Assembly: GCF_051401765.1 (NCBI RefSeq)
Contig: NW_027480565.1
Location: 62,001-126,000 of the forward strand
Length of the DNA: 64,000 nucleotides
Reading direction: 5' to 3'
From: Calliopsis andreniformis
Taxonomy: Eukaryota > Arthropoda > Insecta > Hymenoptera > Andrenidae
The notes below the pieces were generated by a model, which was not told the DNA's origin, made no database searches, and saw only the letters and a list, made by a program, of their open reading frames with translations. The number at the start of each line of letters is the position of its first letter. Position 1 is the first letter of the stretch. Position numbers and translations under genes: made by a program. Positions 1-12,921 of the stretch are shown here, piece after piece.

Positions 1-518
1 TCATCATAATTATACCAAGATCCATAATAATCATAGTAACCGTAATAATAAACATAATAAGCTTTGAAATAATCATAATAACCTTATTACTAGCCATAAT
101 AACCATAATAATCATAATAACTAGAGTAATCATAATAGTCATAATAATCGCAATAACCATAATGATCTTAATGATGATCATGATATTCATCATAATTATA
201 CCAAGATCCATAATAAGCATAGTAACCATAATAATAGACATAATAAGCTTTGAAATAATCATAATAACCGTTATACTAGCCATAGTAACCATAATAATCA
301 TAATAACCATAATAGTCATAATAATTATAGTAATAACCATAATAAGCTTTGAAATAATCATAATAACCGTTATACTAGCCATAGTAACCATAATAATCAT
401 AATAACTATAATAATCATAATAGTGATAATAATAACCGTAATAAACTTGGAAATAATAATATTTATCATTATAATAGCAATAATAACCATAAAAATCATA
501 ATAGACATAATAATCTGA
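1..518 (+). repeat. Block a, partial (tail of X861)
   Basis: Cut by the window start. It matches 8868-9385 with one visible difference near base 20 (CCAAGATCC for CCAGGATCC) and shares ATAGACATAATAAGC and AAATAATAATATTT with it, so an a-d-type 4787 HOR was probably present upstream. Confidence 0.9.
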
Positions 519-1466
519 ATGTTGATCCTAATTATCATACTTACAACCATAATAATCATAGTGATCATCATAATAACTACAATAATCATAATAATCGTAA
601 TTGTAATGTTAATAAGCATAGCAATAATCACAATAATCATAGTAACCATAATAATCTTAATGATGATCATAATATCCATGATAATTATACCAAGATCCGT
701 AATAATCATAATAATCATAATAATAACCCTAATGTGTTCGGAAATAATCATAATATACATTATACTTGCCATAACAACGATAATAGTCATAATAGCCATA
801 ATAATCATAATAGTCGTAATAATAACAATAATGAACTTGAAAATAATGGTAATAATCATTATAATAGTCATAATAGCCATAAAAATCACAATAGCCATAA
901 TAATCAGAATGGTGATCATAATAATCATACTAGCAACCATAATGATCATAGTAATCATCATAATAAACAGAATAGTCATGGAAATAATCTTAATAATCAT
1001 TATTATTAACGTAATAACCATAATGATCTTAATGATGACCATAATATTCATCATAATAATACCCAGACATATAATAATCAGAGTAATCATAATAATAGGC
1101 ATAATAAGCTTTGAAATAATCATAATAACCTTAATACTATCCATAATAACCTTAATAATCATAATAACTAGAGTAATCATAATAGTCATAATAATCGCAA
1201 TAACCATAATGATCTTAATGATGATCATGATATTCATCATAATTATACCAAGATCCATAATAAGCATAGTAACCATAATAATAAACATAATAAGCTTTGA
1301 AATAATCATAATAACCGGTATACTAGCCATAGTAACCATAATAATCATAATAACTATAATAATCATAATAGTGATAATAATAACAGTAATAAACTTGGAA
1401 ATAATCATATTTATCATTATAATAGCAATAATAACCATAAAAATCATAATAGCCATAATAATCTGA
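519..1466 (+). repeat. Block d (Y1+X558)
   Basis: Closest to 9386-10333 and 14173-15120, with the same ACAACGATAATAG and CTTGAAAATAATGG variants. X has the 186-base duplication but lacks 18 bases next to CGTAATAACC, giving 558. Confidence 0.9.
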
Positions 1467-2636
1467 ATGTTGATCCTAATAATCATACTAACAACCATAA
1501 TAACCATAGTGATCATCATAATAACTACAATAATCATAATAATCGTAATTGTAATGTTAATACGCATGGCAATAATCACAATAATCATAGTAACCATAAT
1601 AATCTTAATGATGATCATAATATCCATGATAATTATACCAAGATCCGTAATAATCATAATAATCATAAAAATAACCATAATGGGTTCGGAAATAATCATA
1701 ATATGCATTATACTAGCCATATCAACCATAATAGTCATAATAGCCCTAGTAATCATAATAGTCGTAATAATAACAATAATGAACTTGGAAATAACCGTAA
1801 TAATCATTATAATACTCATAATAGCCATAAAAATCACAATAGCCATAATAATCAGAATGGTGATCATAATAATCATACTAACAACCATAATGATCATAGT
1901 GACCATCATAATAACTACAATAATCATAATAATCGTAATTGTAATGTTAATAAGCTTAGCAATAATCACAATAATCATAGTAACCGTAATAATCTTAATG
2001 ATGATCATAATATTCATGGTAATTACATCAAGATCCGTAATAATCATAATAATCATAATAATAACCATAATGGGTTTGGAAATAATCATAATATGCATTA
2101 TACTAGCCATAACAACCATAATAGTCATAATAGCCATAATAATCATAATAGTCGTAGTAATAACAATAATGAACCTGGAAATAATCGTAATAATCATTAC
2201 AATAGTCATAATAGCCATAAAAATCACAATAGCCATAATAATCTGAAAGGTGATCATAATAATCATACTAACAACCATAATGATCATAGTAATCATCATA
2301 ATAAACAGAATAGTCATGGAAATAATCTTAATAATCATTATGATGATCGTAATAACCATAATCATCGTAATAACCATAATGATCTTAATGATGACTATAA
2401 TATTCATCATAATTATACTAAGACAAATAATAATCAGAGTAATCATAATAATAAACATAATAAGCTTTGAAATAATCACAATAACCGTTATACTAGCCAT
2501 AGTAACCATAATAATCATAATAACTATAATAATCATAATAGTCATAATAATAACCGTAATAAACTTGGAAATAATCATATTTATCAGTATAATTGTAATA
2601 ATAACCATAAAAATCATAATAGCCATAATAATCTGA
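1467..2636 (+). repeat. Divergent trimer of 390-base modules (1170)
   Basis: Three modules of exactly 390: Y (1467-1856), an X-to-Y hybrid (1857-2246) and X390 (2247-2636). The hybrid begins like X (ATGGTGATCAT) and becomes Y-like within about 60 bases. Private variants include ACGCATGGC and CATATCAACC. No other block has this composition. Confidence 0.85.
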
Positions 2637-3241
2637 ATGTTGATCCTAATAATCATACTAACAACCATAATAATCATAGTGATCATCATAATAACTACAA
2701 TAATCATAATAATCGTAATTGTAATGTTAATAAGCATAGCCATAATCACAATATTCAGAGTAACCATAATAATCTTAATGATGATCATAATATCCATGAT
2801 AATTATACCAAGATCCGTAATAATCATAATAATCATAATAATAACCGTCATGGGTTCGGAAATAATCATAATATACATTATACTAGCCATAACAACCATA
2901 ATAGTTATAATAGCCATAATAATCATAATAGTCGTAATAATAACAGTTATGAACTAGGAAATAATCGTAATAATCATTATAATAGTCATAATAGCCATAA
3001 AAATCACAATAGCCATAATAATCAGAATGGTGATCATAATAATCATACTAACAACCATAATGATCATAGTTATCATTATAATAAACAGAATAGTCATGGA
3101 AATAATCTTAATAATCATTATTATTAACGTAATAACCATAATCGTCGTAATAACCATAATGATCTTAATGATGACCATAATATTAATCATAATTATACCA
3201 AGATCCATAATAATCATAGTAACCGTAATAATAAACATAAT

Positions 3242-3427
3242 AAGCTTTGAAATAATCATAATAACCTTAATACTAGCCATAATAACCATAATAATCATAA
3301 TAACTAGAGTAATCATAATAGTCATAATAATCGCAATAACCATAATGATCTTAATGATGATCATGATATTCATCATAATTATACCAAGATCCATAATAAT
3401 CAAAGTAACCGTAATAATAAACATAAT
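3242..3427 (+). repeat. 186-base sub-repeat, copy 1 of X861
   Basis: The distance between successive AAGCTTTGAAATA words at 3242 and 3428 is 186 bases. The unit runs through CTTAATACTAGCC, AACTAGAGTAATC and TATTCATCATAATTATACC. It is the amplified unit that expands X390 to X575/576 (one extra) and X861 (two extra). Confidence 0.9.
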
Positions 3428-3613
3428 AAGCTTTGAAATAATCATAATAACCTTATTACTAGCCATAATAACCATAATAATCATAATAACTAGAGTAATC
3501 ATAATAGTCATAACAATCGCAATAACCATAATGATCTTAATGATGATCATGATATTCATCATAATTATACCAAGATCCATAATAAGCATAGTAACCATAA
3601 TAATAAACATAAT
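3428..3613 (+). repeat. 186-base sub-repeat, copy 2 of X861
   Basis: Tandem neighbour of the 3242 copy, differing by CTTATTACTAGCC for CTTAATACTAGCC and CATAACAATCGC for CATAATAATCGC. The next AAGCTT word is at 3614. Confidence 0.9.
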
Positions 3614-3712
3614 AAGCTTTGAAATAATCATAATAACCGTTATACTAGCGATAGTAACCATAATAATCATAATAACCATAATAGTCATAATAATTATAGT
3701 AATAACCATAAT
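3614..3712 (+). repeat. 99-base sub-repeat of X861
   Basis: 99 bases (11 x 9) separate the AAGCTT words at 3614 and 3713. The unit contains ACTAGCGATAG and AATTATAGTAATAACC. The same 99-base copy is missing from the block at 17709-18860, and a diverged counterpart expands the X471 modules. Confidence 0.88.
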
Positions 3713-3887
3713 AAGCTTTGAAATAATCATAATAACCGTTATACTAGCCATAGTAACCATAATAATCATAATAACTATAATAATCATAATAGTGATAATA
3801 ATAACTGTAATAAACTTGGAAATAATCATATTTATCATTATAATAGCACTAATAACCATAAAAATCATAATAGCCATAATAATCTGA

Positions 3888-4277
3888 ATGTTGATCCTAA
3901 TAATCGTACTTACAACCATAATAATCATAGTGATCATCATAATAACTACAATAATCATAATAATCGTAATTGTAATGTTAATAAGCATAGCAATAATCAC
4001 AATAATCATAGTAACCATAATAATCTTAATGATGATCATAATATCCATGATAATTATACCAAGATCCGTAATAATCATAATAATCATAATAGTAACCCTA
4101 ATGTGTTCGGAAATAATCATAATATACATTATACTTGCCATAACAAGCATAATAGTCATAATAGCCATAATAATCATAATAGTCGTAATAATAACAATAA
4201 TGAACTTGGAAATAATGGTAATAATCATTATAATAGTCATAATAGCCATAAAAGTCACAATAGCCATAATAATCAGA
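3888..4277 (+). repeat. Reference Y1 module (390 bases)
   Basis: This is a clean example of the Y1 module. It starts at ATGTTGATCC and carries the diagnostic words CCCTAATGTGTTCGG and GAACTTGGAAATAATGG. It ends just before ATGGTGATCAT, the start of the next X module. Aligned by eye it is homologous along its length to the X modules, sharing GATC-TAATAATCATAC, TTAATGATGA and TATACCAAGATCC at matching positions, so X and Y probably come from an ancestral 390-base duplication (inference). Confidence 0.9.
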
Positions 4278-4748
4278 ATGGTGATCATAATAATCATACT
4301 AGCAACCATAATGATCATAGTAATCATCATAATAAACAGAATAGTCATGGAAATAATCTTAATAATCATTATTATTAACGTAATAACCATAATGATCTTA
4401 ATGATGACCATAATATTCATCATAATTATACCCAGACATATAATAATCAGAGTAATCATAATAATAGGCATAATAAGCTTTGAAATAATCATAATAACCG
4501 TTATACTAGCCATAGTAGCCATAATAATCATAATAACCATACTCGTCATAATAATGATAATAATAACCATAATAAGCTTGGAAATAATCATAATAAGCAT
4601 TATACTAGCCATAATAATCATAATAATCATAATAACTATAATAATCATAATAGTCATAATAATAACCATAATAAACTTGGAAATAATCATATTTATCATT
4701 ATAATAGCTATAATAACCATAAAAATCATAATAGCCATAATAATCTCA
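4278..4748 (+). repeat. Reference X471 module (390 + 81 bases)
   Basis: This is an X module with 81 extra bases. It carries CCCAGACATATAATAATC, then ATAAGCTTTGAAATA at about 4473 and a second, diverged copy ATAAGCTTGGAAATA 99 bases later. It also lacks an 18-base stretch (next to CGTAATAACCATAATGATC) that other X modules have, so the net change from 390 is +99-18 = +81. Confidence 0.88.
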
Positions 4749-5138
4749 ATGTTGATCATAATCATCATACTAACCGCCATAATAGTCATAGTGATCATCA
4801 TAATAACTACAATAATGATAATAATCGTAATAGTAATGTTAATAAGCATAGCAATAATCACAATAATCATAGTATCCATAATAATCTTAATGATGATCAT
4901 AATATCCATGATAATTATACCAAGATCCGTAATAATCATAATAATCATAATAATAACCATAATAGGTTTGGAAATAATCATAATATACATTATACTACCC
5001 CTAACAACTATAATAGTCATAATAGCCATAATAATCATAATAGTCGTAATAATAACAATAATGAACTTGGAAATAATCGTAATAATCATTATAATAGACA
5101 TAATAGCCATAAAAATCGCAATAGCCATAATAATCTGA
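4749..5138 (+). repeat. Reference Y3 module (390 bases)
   Basis: Third Y subtype. It is recognised by ACTAACCGCC near its start, ATAGGTTTGG where Y1 has TGTGTTCGG, and CCCCTAACAAC where Y1 has TTGCCATAACAAC. Two subfamilies exist across the window: ATAGTATCC (as here) and ATAGAAACC. It ends at the in-frame TGA of ATCTGAAAGG. Confidence 0.88.
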
Positions 5139-5528
5139 AAGGTGATCATAATAATCATACTAACAACCATAATGATCATAGTAATCATCATAATAAACAG
5201 AATAGTCATGGAAATAATCTTAATAATCATTATGATGATCGTAATAACCATAATCACCGTAATAACCATAATGATCTTAATGATGACTATAATATTCATC
5301 ATAATTATACTAAGACAAATAATAATCAGAGTAATCATAATAATAAACATAATAAGCTTTGAAATAATCACAATAACCGTTATACTAGCCATAGTAACCA
5401 TAATAATCATAATAACTATAATAATCATAATAGTCATAATAATAACCGTAATAAACTTGGAAATAATCATATTTATCAGTATAATTGTAATAATAACCAT
5501 AAAAATCATAATAGCCATAATAATCTGA
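5139..5528 (+). repeat. Reference X390 module (basic X length)
   Basis: The unexpanded X module. It starts AAGGTGATCAT, carries a single ATAAGCTTTGAAATA at about 5352, the word ACTAAGACAAATAATAATC and ATTTATCAGTATAATTG, and ends at ATCTGA before the next Y2. It closes every b block. Confidence 0.88.
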
Positions 5529-6493
5529 ATGTTGATCCTAATAATCATACTAACAACCATAATAATCATAGTGATCATCATAATAACTACAATAATCATA
5601 ATAATCGTAATTGTAATGTTAATAAGCATAGCAATAATCACAATATTCAGAGTAACCATAATAATCTTAATGATGATCATAATATCCATGATAATTATAC
5701 CAAGATCCGTAATAATCATAATAATCATAATAATAACCGTCATGGGTTCGGAAATAATCATAATATACATTATACTAGCCATAACAACCATAATAGTTAT
5801 AATAGCCATAATAATCATAATAGTCGTAATAATAACAGTTATGAACTAGGAAATAATCGTAATAATCATTATAATAGTCATAATAGCCATAAAAATCACA
5901 ATAGCCATAATAATCAGAATGGTGATCATAATAATCATACTAACAACCATAATGATCATAGTTATCATTATAATAAACAGAATAGTCATGGAAATAATCT
6001 TAATAATCATTATGATTATCGTAATAACCATAATCATCGTAATAACCATAATGATCTTAATGATGACCATAATATTAATCATAATTATACCAAGATCCAT
6101 AATAATCATAGTAACCGTAATAATAAACATAATAAGCTTTGAAATAATCATAATAACCTTAATACTAGCCATAATAACCATAATAATCATAATAACTAGA
6201 GTAATCATAATAGTCATAATAATCGCAATAACCATAATGATCTTAATGATGATCATGATAATCATCATAATTATACCAAGATCCATAATAAGCATAGTAA
6301 CCATAATAAAAACATAATAAGCTTTGAAATAATCATAATAACCGTTATACTAGCCATAGTAACCATAATAATCATAATAACTATAATAATCATAATAGTG
6401 ATAATAATAACTGTAATAAACTTGGAAATAATCATATTTATCATTATAATAGCAATAATAACCATAAAAATCATAATAGCCATAATAATCTGA
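5529..6493 (+). repeat. Block c (Y2+X575)
   Basis: Contains the 186-base duplication with a 1-base loss at about 6308 (CATAATAAAAACAT for CATAATAATAAACAT). Also GATAATCATC where a blocks have GATATTCATC. Confidence 0.92.
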
Positions 6494-8134
6494 ATGTTGA
6501 TCCTAATAATCATACTTACAACCATAATAATCATAGTGATCATCATAATAACTACAATAATCATAATAAACGTAATTGTAATGTTAATAAGCATAGCAAT
6601 AATCACAATAATCATAGTAACCATAATAATCTTAATGATGATCATAATATTTATGATAATTATACCAAGATCCGTAATAATCATAATAATCATAATAGTA
6701 ACCCTAATGTGTTCGGAAATAATCATAATATACATTATACTTGCCATAACAACCATAATAGTCATAATAGCCATAATAATCATAATAGTCGTAATAATAA
6801 CAATAATGAACTTGGAAATAATGGTAATAATCATTATAATAGTCATAATAGCCATAAAAGTCACAATAGCCATAATAATCAGAATGGTGATCATAATAAT
6901 CATACTAGCAACCATAATGATCATAGTAATCATCATAATAAACAGAATAGTCATGGAAATAATCTTAATAATCATTATTATTAACGTAATAACCATAATG
7001 ATCTTAATGATGACCATAATATTCATCATAATTATACCCAGACATATAATAATCAGAGTAATCATAATAATAGGCATAATAAGCTTTGAAATAATCATAA
7101 TAACCGTTATACTAGCCATAGTAGCCATAATAATCATAATAAACATACTCGTCATAATAATTATAATAATAACCATAATAAGCTTGGAAATAATCATAAT
7201 AAGCATTATTCTAGCCATAATAATCATAATAATCATAATAACTATAATAATCATAATAGTCATAATAATAACCATAATAAACTTGGAAATAATCATATTT
7301 ATCATTATAATAGCTATAATAACCATAAAAATCATAATAGCCATAATAATCTCAATGTTGATCATAATCATCATACTAACCGCCATAATAGTCATAGTGA
7401 TCATCATAATAACTACAATAATGATAATAATCGTAATTGTAATGTTAGTAAGCATAGCAATAATCACAATAATCATAGAAACCATAATAATCTTAATGAT
7501 GATCATAATATCCATGATAATTATACCAAGATCCGTAATAATCATAATAATCATAATAATAACCATAATAGTTTTGGAAATAATCATAATATACATTATA
7601 CTACCCCTAACAACTATAATAGTCATAATAGCCATAATAATCATAATAGTCGTAATAATAACAATAATGAACTTGGAAATAATCGTAATAATCATTATAA
7701 TAGACATAATAGCCATAAAAATCGCAATAGCCATAATAATCTGAAAGGTGATCATAATAATCATACTAACAACCATAATGATCATAGTAATCATCATAAT
7801 AAACAGAATAGTCATGGAAATAATCTTAATAATCATTATGATGATCGTAATAACCATAATCATCGTAATAACCATAATGATCTTAATGATGACTATAATA
7901 TTCATCATAATTGTACTAAGACAAATAATAATCAGAGTAATCATAATAATAAACATAATAAGCTTTGAAATAATCACAATAACCGTTATACTAGCCATAG
8001 TAACCATAATAATCATAATAACTATAATAATCATAATAGTCATAATAATAACCGTAATAAACTTGGAAATAATCATATTTATCAGTATAATTGTAATAAT
8101 AACCATAAAAATCATAAAAGCCATAATAATCTGA
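6494..8134 (+). repeat. Block b
   Basis: Subtype b2 (AATAAACGTAATTG). Y3 has GTTAGTAAGC, ATAGAAACC and ATAGTTTTGG, shared with 11281. AAACATACTCGTC and GCATTATTCTAGCC are shared only with the block at 45729. Confidence 0.93.
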
Positions 8135-9385
8135 ATGTTGATCCTAATAATCATACTAACAACCATAATAATCATAGTGATCATCATAATAACTACAATA
8201 ATCATAATAATCGTAATTGTAATGTTAATAAGCATAGCAATAATCACAATATTCAGAGTAACCATAATAATCTTAATGATGATCATAATATCCATGATAA
8301 TTATACCAAGATCCGTAATAATCATAATAATCATAATAATAACCGTCATGGGTTCGGAAATAATCATAATATACATTATACTAGCCATAACAACCATAAT
8401 AGTTATAATAGCCATAATAATCATAATAGTCGTAATAATAACAGTTATGAACTAGGAAATAATCGTAATAATCATTATAATAGTCATAATAGCCATAAAA
8501 ATCACAATAGCCATAATAATCAGAATGGTGATCATAATAATCATACTAACAACCATAATGATCATAGTTATCATTATAATAAACAGAATAGTCATGGAAA
8601 TAATCTTAATAATCATTATGATTATCGTAATAACCATAATCGTCGTAATAACCATAATGATCTTAATGATGACCATAATATTAATCATAATTATACCAAG
8701 ATCCATAATAATCATAGTAACCGTAATAATAAACATAATAAGCTTTGAAATAATCATAATAACCTTAATACCAGCCATAATAACCATAATAATCATAATA
8801 ACTAGAGTAATCATAATAGTCATAATAATCGCAATAACCATAATGATCTTAATGATGATCATGATATTCATCATAATTATACCAGGATCCATAATAATCA
8901 TAGTAACCGTAATAATAAACATAATAAGCTTTGAAATAATCATAATAACCTTATTACTAGCCATAATAACCATAATAATCATAATAACTAGAGTAATCAT
9001 AATAGTCATAATAATCGCAATAACCATAATGATCTTAATGATGATCATGATATTCATCATAATTATACCAAGATCCATAATAAGCATAGTAACCATAATA
9101 ATAGACATAATAAGCTTTGAAATAATCATAATAACCGTTATACTAGCCATAGTAACCATAATAATCATAATAACCATAATAGTCATAATAATTATAGTAA
9201 TAACCATAATAAGCTTTGAAATAATCATAATAACCGTTATACTAGCCATAGTAACCATAATAATCATAATAACTATAATAATCATAATAGTGATAATAAT
9301 AACCGTAATAAACTTGGAAATAATAATATTTATCATTATAATAGCAATAATAACCATAAAAATCATAATAGACATAATAATCTGA
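8135..9385 (+). repeat. Block a (Y2+X861)
   Basis: Subtype a2: CCAGGATCC, ATAGACATAATAAGC and AAATAATAATATTT. Shared with 12922-14172 and, apart from CCAGGATCC, with the fragment at 1-518. Confidence 0.93.
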
Positions 9386-10333
9386 ATGTTGATCCTAATT
9401 ATCATACTTACAACCATAATAATCATAGTGATCATCATAATAACTACAATAATCATAATAATCGTAATTGTAATGTTAATAAGCATAGCAATAATCACAA
9501 TAATCATAGTAACCATAATAATCTTAATGATGATCATAATATCCATGATAATTATACCAAGATCCGTAATAATCATAATAATCATAATAATAACCCTAAT
9601 GTGTTCGGAAATAATCATAATATACATTATACTTGCCATAACAACGATAATAGTCATAATAGCCATAATAATCATAATAGTCGTAATAATAACAATAATG
9701 AACTTGAAAATAATGGTAATAATCATTATAATAGTCATAATAGCCATAAAAATCACAATAGCCATAATAATCAGAATGGTGATCATAATAATCATACTAG
9801 CAACCATAATGATCATAGTAATCATCATAATAAACAGAATAGTCATGGAAATAATCTTAATAATCATTATTATTAACGTAATAACCATAATGATCTTAAT
9901 GATGACCATAATATTCATCATAATAATACCCAGACATATAATAATCAGAGTAATCATAATAATAGGCATAATAAGCTTTGAAATAATCATAATAACCTTA
10001 ATACTATCCATAATAACCTTAATAATCATAATAACTAGAGTAATCATAATAGTCATAATAATCGCAATAACCATAATGATCTTAATGATGATCATGATAT
10101 TCATCATAATTATACCAAGTTCCATAATAAGCATAGTAACCATAATAATAAACATAATAAGCTTTGAAATAATCATAATAACCGTTATACTAGCCATAGT
10201 AACCATAATAATCATAATAACTATAATAATCATAATAGTGATAATAATAACCGTAATAAACTTGGAAATAATCATATTTATCATTATAATAGCAATAATA
10301 ACCATAAAAATCATAATAGCCATAATAATCTGA
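9386..10333 (+). repeat. Block d (Y1+X558)
   Basis: Near-identical to 14173-15120; both have CCAAGTTCC where 519-1466 has CCAAGATCC. Confidence 0.92.
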
Positions 10334-11280
10334 ATGTTGATCCTAATCGTCATACTAACAACCATAATAATCATAGTGATCATCATAATAACTACAATAA
10401 TCATAATAATCGTAATTGTAATGTTAATAAGCATAGCAATAATCACAATAATCATAGTAACCATAATAATCTTAATGATGATCATAATATCCATGATAAT
10501 TATACCAAGATCCGTAATAATCATAATAATCTTAATAATAACCCTAATGTGCTCGGAAATAATCATAATATACATTATACTTGCCATAACAACCATAATA
10601 GTCATAATAACCATAATAATCATAATAGTCGTAATAATAACAGTAATGAACTTGGAAATAATGGTAATAATCATTATAATAGTCATAATAGCCATAAAAA
10701 TCACAATAGCCATAATAATCAGAATGGTGATCATAATAATCATACTAGCAATCATAATGATCATAGTAATCATCATAATAAACAGAATAGTCATGGAAAT
10801 AATCTTAAGAATCATTATTATTATCGTAATAACCATAATGATCTTAATGATGACCATAATATTCATCATAATTATACCTAGACATATAATAATCAGCGTA
10901 ATCATAATAATAAGCATAATAAGCTTTGAAATAATCATAATAACCTTAATACTAGCCATAATAACCATAATAATCATAATAACTAGAGTAATCATAATAG
11001 TCATAATAATCGCAATAACCATAATGATCTTAATGATGATCATGATAATCATCATAATTATACCAAGATCCATAATAAGCATAGTAACCATAATAAAAAC
11101 ATAATAAGCTTTGAAATAATCATAATAACCGTTATACTAGCCATAGTAACCATAATAATCATAATAACTATAATAATCATAATAGTGATAATAATAACTG
11201 TAATAAACTTGGAAATAATCATATTTATCATTATAATAGCAATAATAACCATAAAAATCATAATAGCCATAATAATCTGA
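10334..11280 (+). repeat. Block e (Y1+X557)
   Basis: Y1 has ATGTGCTCGG. X has CTTAAGAATC and CCTAGACAT and carries the 1-base loss of c blocks at about 11094. Confidence 0.92.
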
Positions 11281-12921
11281 ATGTTGATCCTAATAATCAT
11301 ACTTACAACCATAATAATCATAGTGATCATCATAATAACTACAATAATCATAATAAACGTAATTGTAATGTTAATAAGCATAGCAATAATCACAATAATC
11401 ATAGTAACCATAATAATCTTAATGATGATCATAATATTTATGATAATTATACCAAGATCCGTAATAATCATAATAATCATAATAGTAACCCTAATGTGTT
11501 CGGAAATAATCATAATATACATTATACTTGCCATAACAACCATAATAGTCATAATAGCCATAATAATCATAATAGTCGTAATAATAACAATAATGAACTT
11601 GGAAATAATGGTAATAATCATTATAATAGTCATAATAGCCATAAAAGTCACAATAGCCATAATAATCAGAATGGTGATCATAATAATCATACTAGCAACC
11701 ATAATGATCATAGTAATCATCATAATAAACAGAATAGTCATGGAAATAATCTTAATAATCATTATTATTAACGTAATAACCATAATGATCTTAATGATGA
11801 CCATAATATTCATCATAATTATACCCAGACATATAATAATCAGAGTAATCATAATAATAGGCATAATAAGCTTTGAAATAATCATAATAACCGTTATACT
11901 AGCCATAGTAGCCATAATAATCATAATAACCATACTCGTCATAATAATTATAATAATAACCATAATAAGCTTGGAAATAATCATAATAAGCATTATACTA
12001 GCCATAATAATCATAATAATCATAATAACTATAATAATCATAATAGTCATAATAATAACCATAATAAACTTGGAAATAATCATATTTATCATTATAATAG
12101 CTATAATAACCATAAAAATCATAATAGCCATAATAATCTCAATGTTGATCATAATCATCATACTAACCGCCATAATAGTCATAGTGATCATCATAATAAC
12201 TACAATAATGATAATAATCGTAATTGTAATGTTAGTAAGCATAGCAATAATCACAATAATCATAGAAACCATAATAATCTTAATGATGATCATAATATCC
12301 ATGATAATTATACCAAGATCCGTAATAATCATAATAATCATAATAATAACCATAATAGTTTTGGAAATAATCATAATATACATTATACTACCCCTAACAA
12401 CTATAATAGTCATAATAGCCATAATAATCATAATAGTCGTAATAATAACAATAATGAACTTGGAAATAATCGTAATAATCATTATAATAGACATAATAGC
12501 CATAAAAATCGCAATAGCCATAATAATCTGAAAGGTGATCATAATAATCATACTAACAACCATAATGATCATAGTAATCATCATAATAAACAGAATAGTC
12601 ATGGAAATAATCTTAATAATCATTATGATGATCGTAATAACCATAATCATCGTAATAACCATAATGATCTTAATGATGACTATAATATTCATCATAATTA
12701 TACTAAGACAAATAATAATCAGAGTAATCATAATAATAAACATAATAAGCTTTGAAATAATCACAATAACCGTTATACTAGCCATAGTAACCATAATAAT
12801 CATAATAACTATAATAATCATAATAGTCATAATAATAACCGTAATAAACTTGGAAATAATCATATTTATCAGTATAATTGTAATAATAACCATAAAAATC
12901 ATAAAAGCCATAATAATCTGA
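11281..12921 (+). repeat. Block b
   Basis: Subtype b2; Y3 with GTTAGTAAGC, ATAGAAACC and ATAGTTTTGG as in 6494-8134. ATCATAAAAGCC near 12900 is also shared with the 6494 block. Confidence 0.92.

Larger units (their letters stand above)
2637..3887 (+). repeat. Block a (Y2+X861)
   Basis: Y2 2637-3026, X861 3027-3887. Subtype a1: AATCAAAGTAACC, CATAACAATCGC, ACTAGCGATAG and AGCACTAATAACC. One local difference is ATTATTAACG near 3120, where related blocks read ATTATGATTATCG. Confidence 0.92.
3888..5528 (+). repeat. Block b (Y1+X471+Y3+X390)
   Basis: Subtype b1 (AATCGTACTTAC, AACAAGCAT, Y3 ATAGTATCC). Shares AATAATGATAATAATAACC near 4547 with the b blocks at 18861 and 26018. Confidence 0.93.
2637..8134 (+). 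repeat. 5498-base HOR (a-b-c-b)
   Basis: Blocks of 1251, 1641, 965 and 1641 bases. The order is identical to 30551-36048 and to 17709-23107, the latter 99 bases shorter because one sub-repeat is lost from its a block. Confidence 0.9.
8135..12921 (+). repeat. 4787-base HOR, copy 1 (a-d-e-b)
   Basis: Ten-module unit Y2-X861-Y1-X558-Y1-X557-Y1-X471-Y3-X390. The next unit (12922-17708) has the same order and the same length to the base. Differences I can see include CTAATCGTC here against CTAATCATC, CAGCGTAATC against CAGAGTAATC, and GAACTTGAAA against GAACGTGAAA. The two copies also carry different Y3 subfamilies in their last third. Confidence 0.93.

Noticed and set aside
734..1009. Asn/His-rich 91-codon plus-strand frames (also at 4103, 6709, 9601 and in most Y1 modules) as genes for N-rich proteins
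   Set aside because: They overlap other open frames of the same repeat, start at a chance ATG in ATGTGTTCGG and end at a recurring TAA. Composition is just the AAT/CAT words read in frame.
3230..3245. Yeast-type origin (ARS) core in TAAACATAATA
   Set aside because: It is close to the reverse of the 11-base consensus but has a mismatch, recurs in every X module, and the host is unknown.
4103..4120. CENP-B box-like site at TGTTCGGAAATAATC
   Set aside because: It shares TTCG with the box, but the required A and CGGG at the following positions are absent; no other TTCG context in the window fits.
2954..5818. 954-codon minus-strand open frame (and similar ones at 25084, 27976, 30868, 45506) as protein genes
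   Set aside because: The product would be almost purely Ile/Met/Val/Thr with no domain. The frame exists only because the 3-base repeat avoids stops, and it repeats with the satellite. Amplified copies carry frame-breaking single-base losses, so there is no sign of coding constraint.
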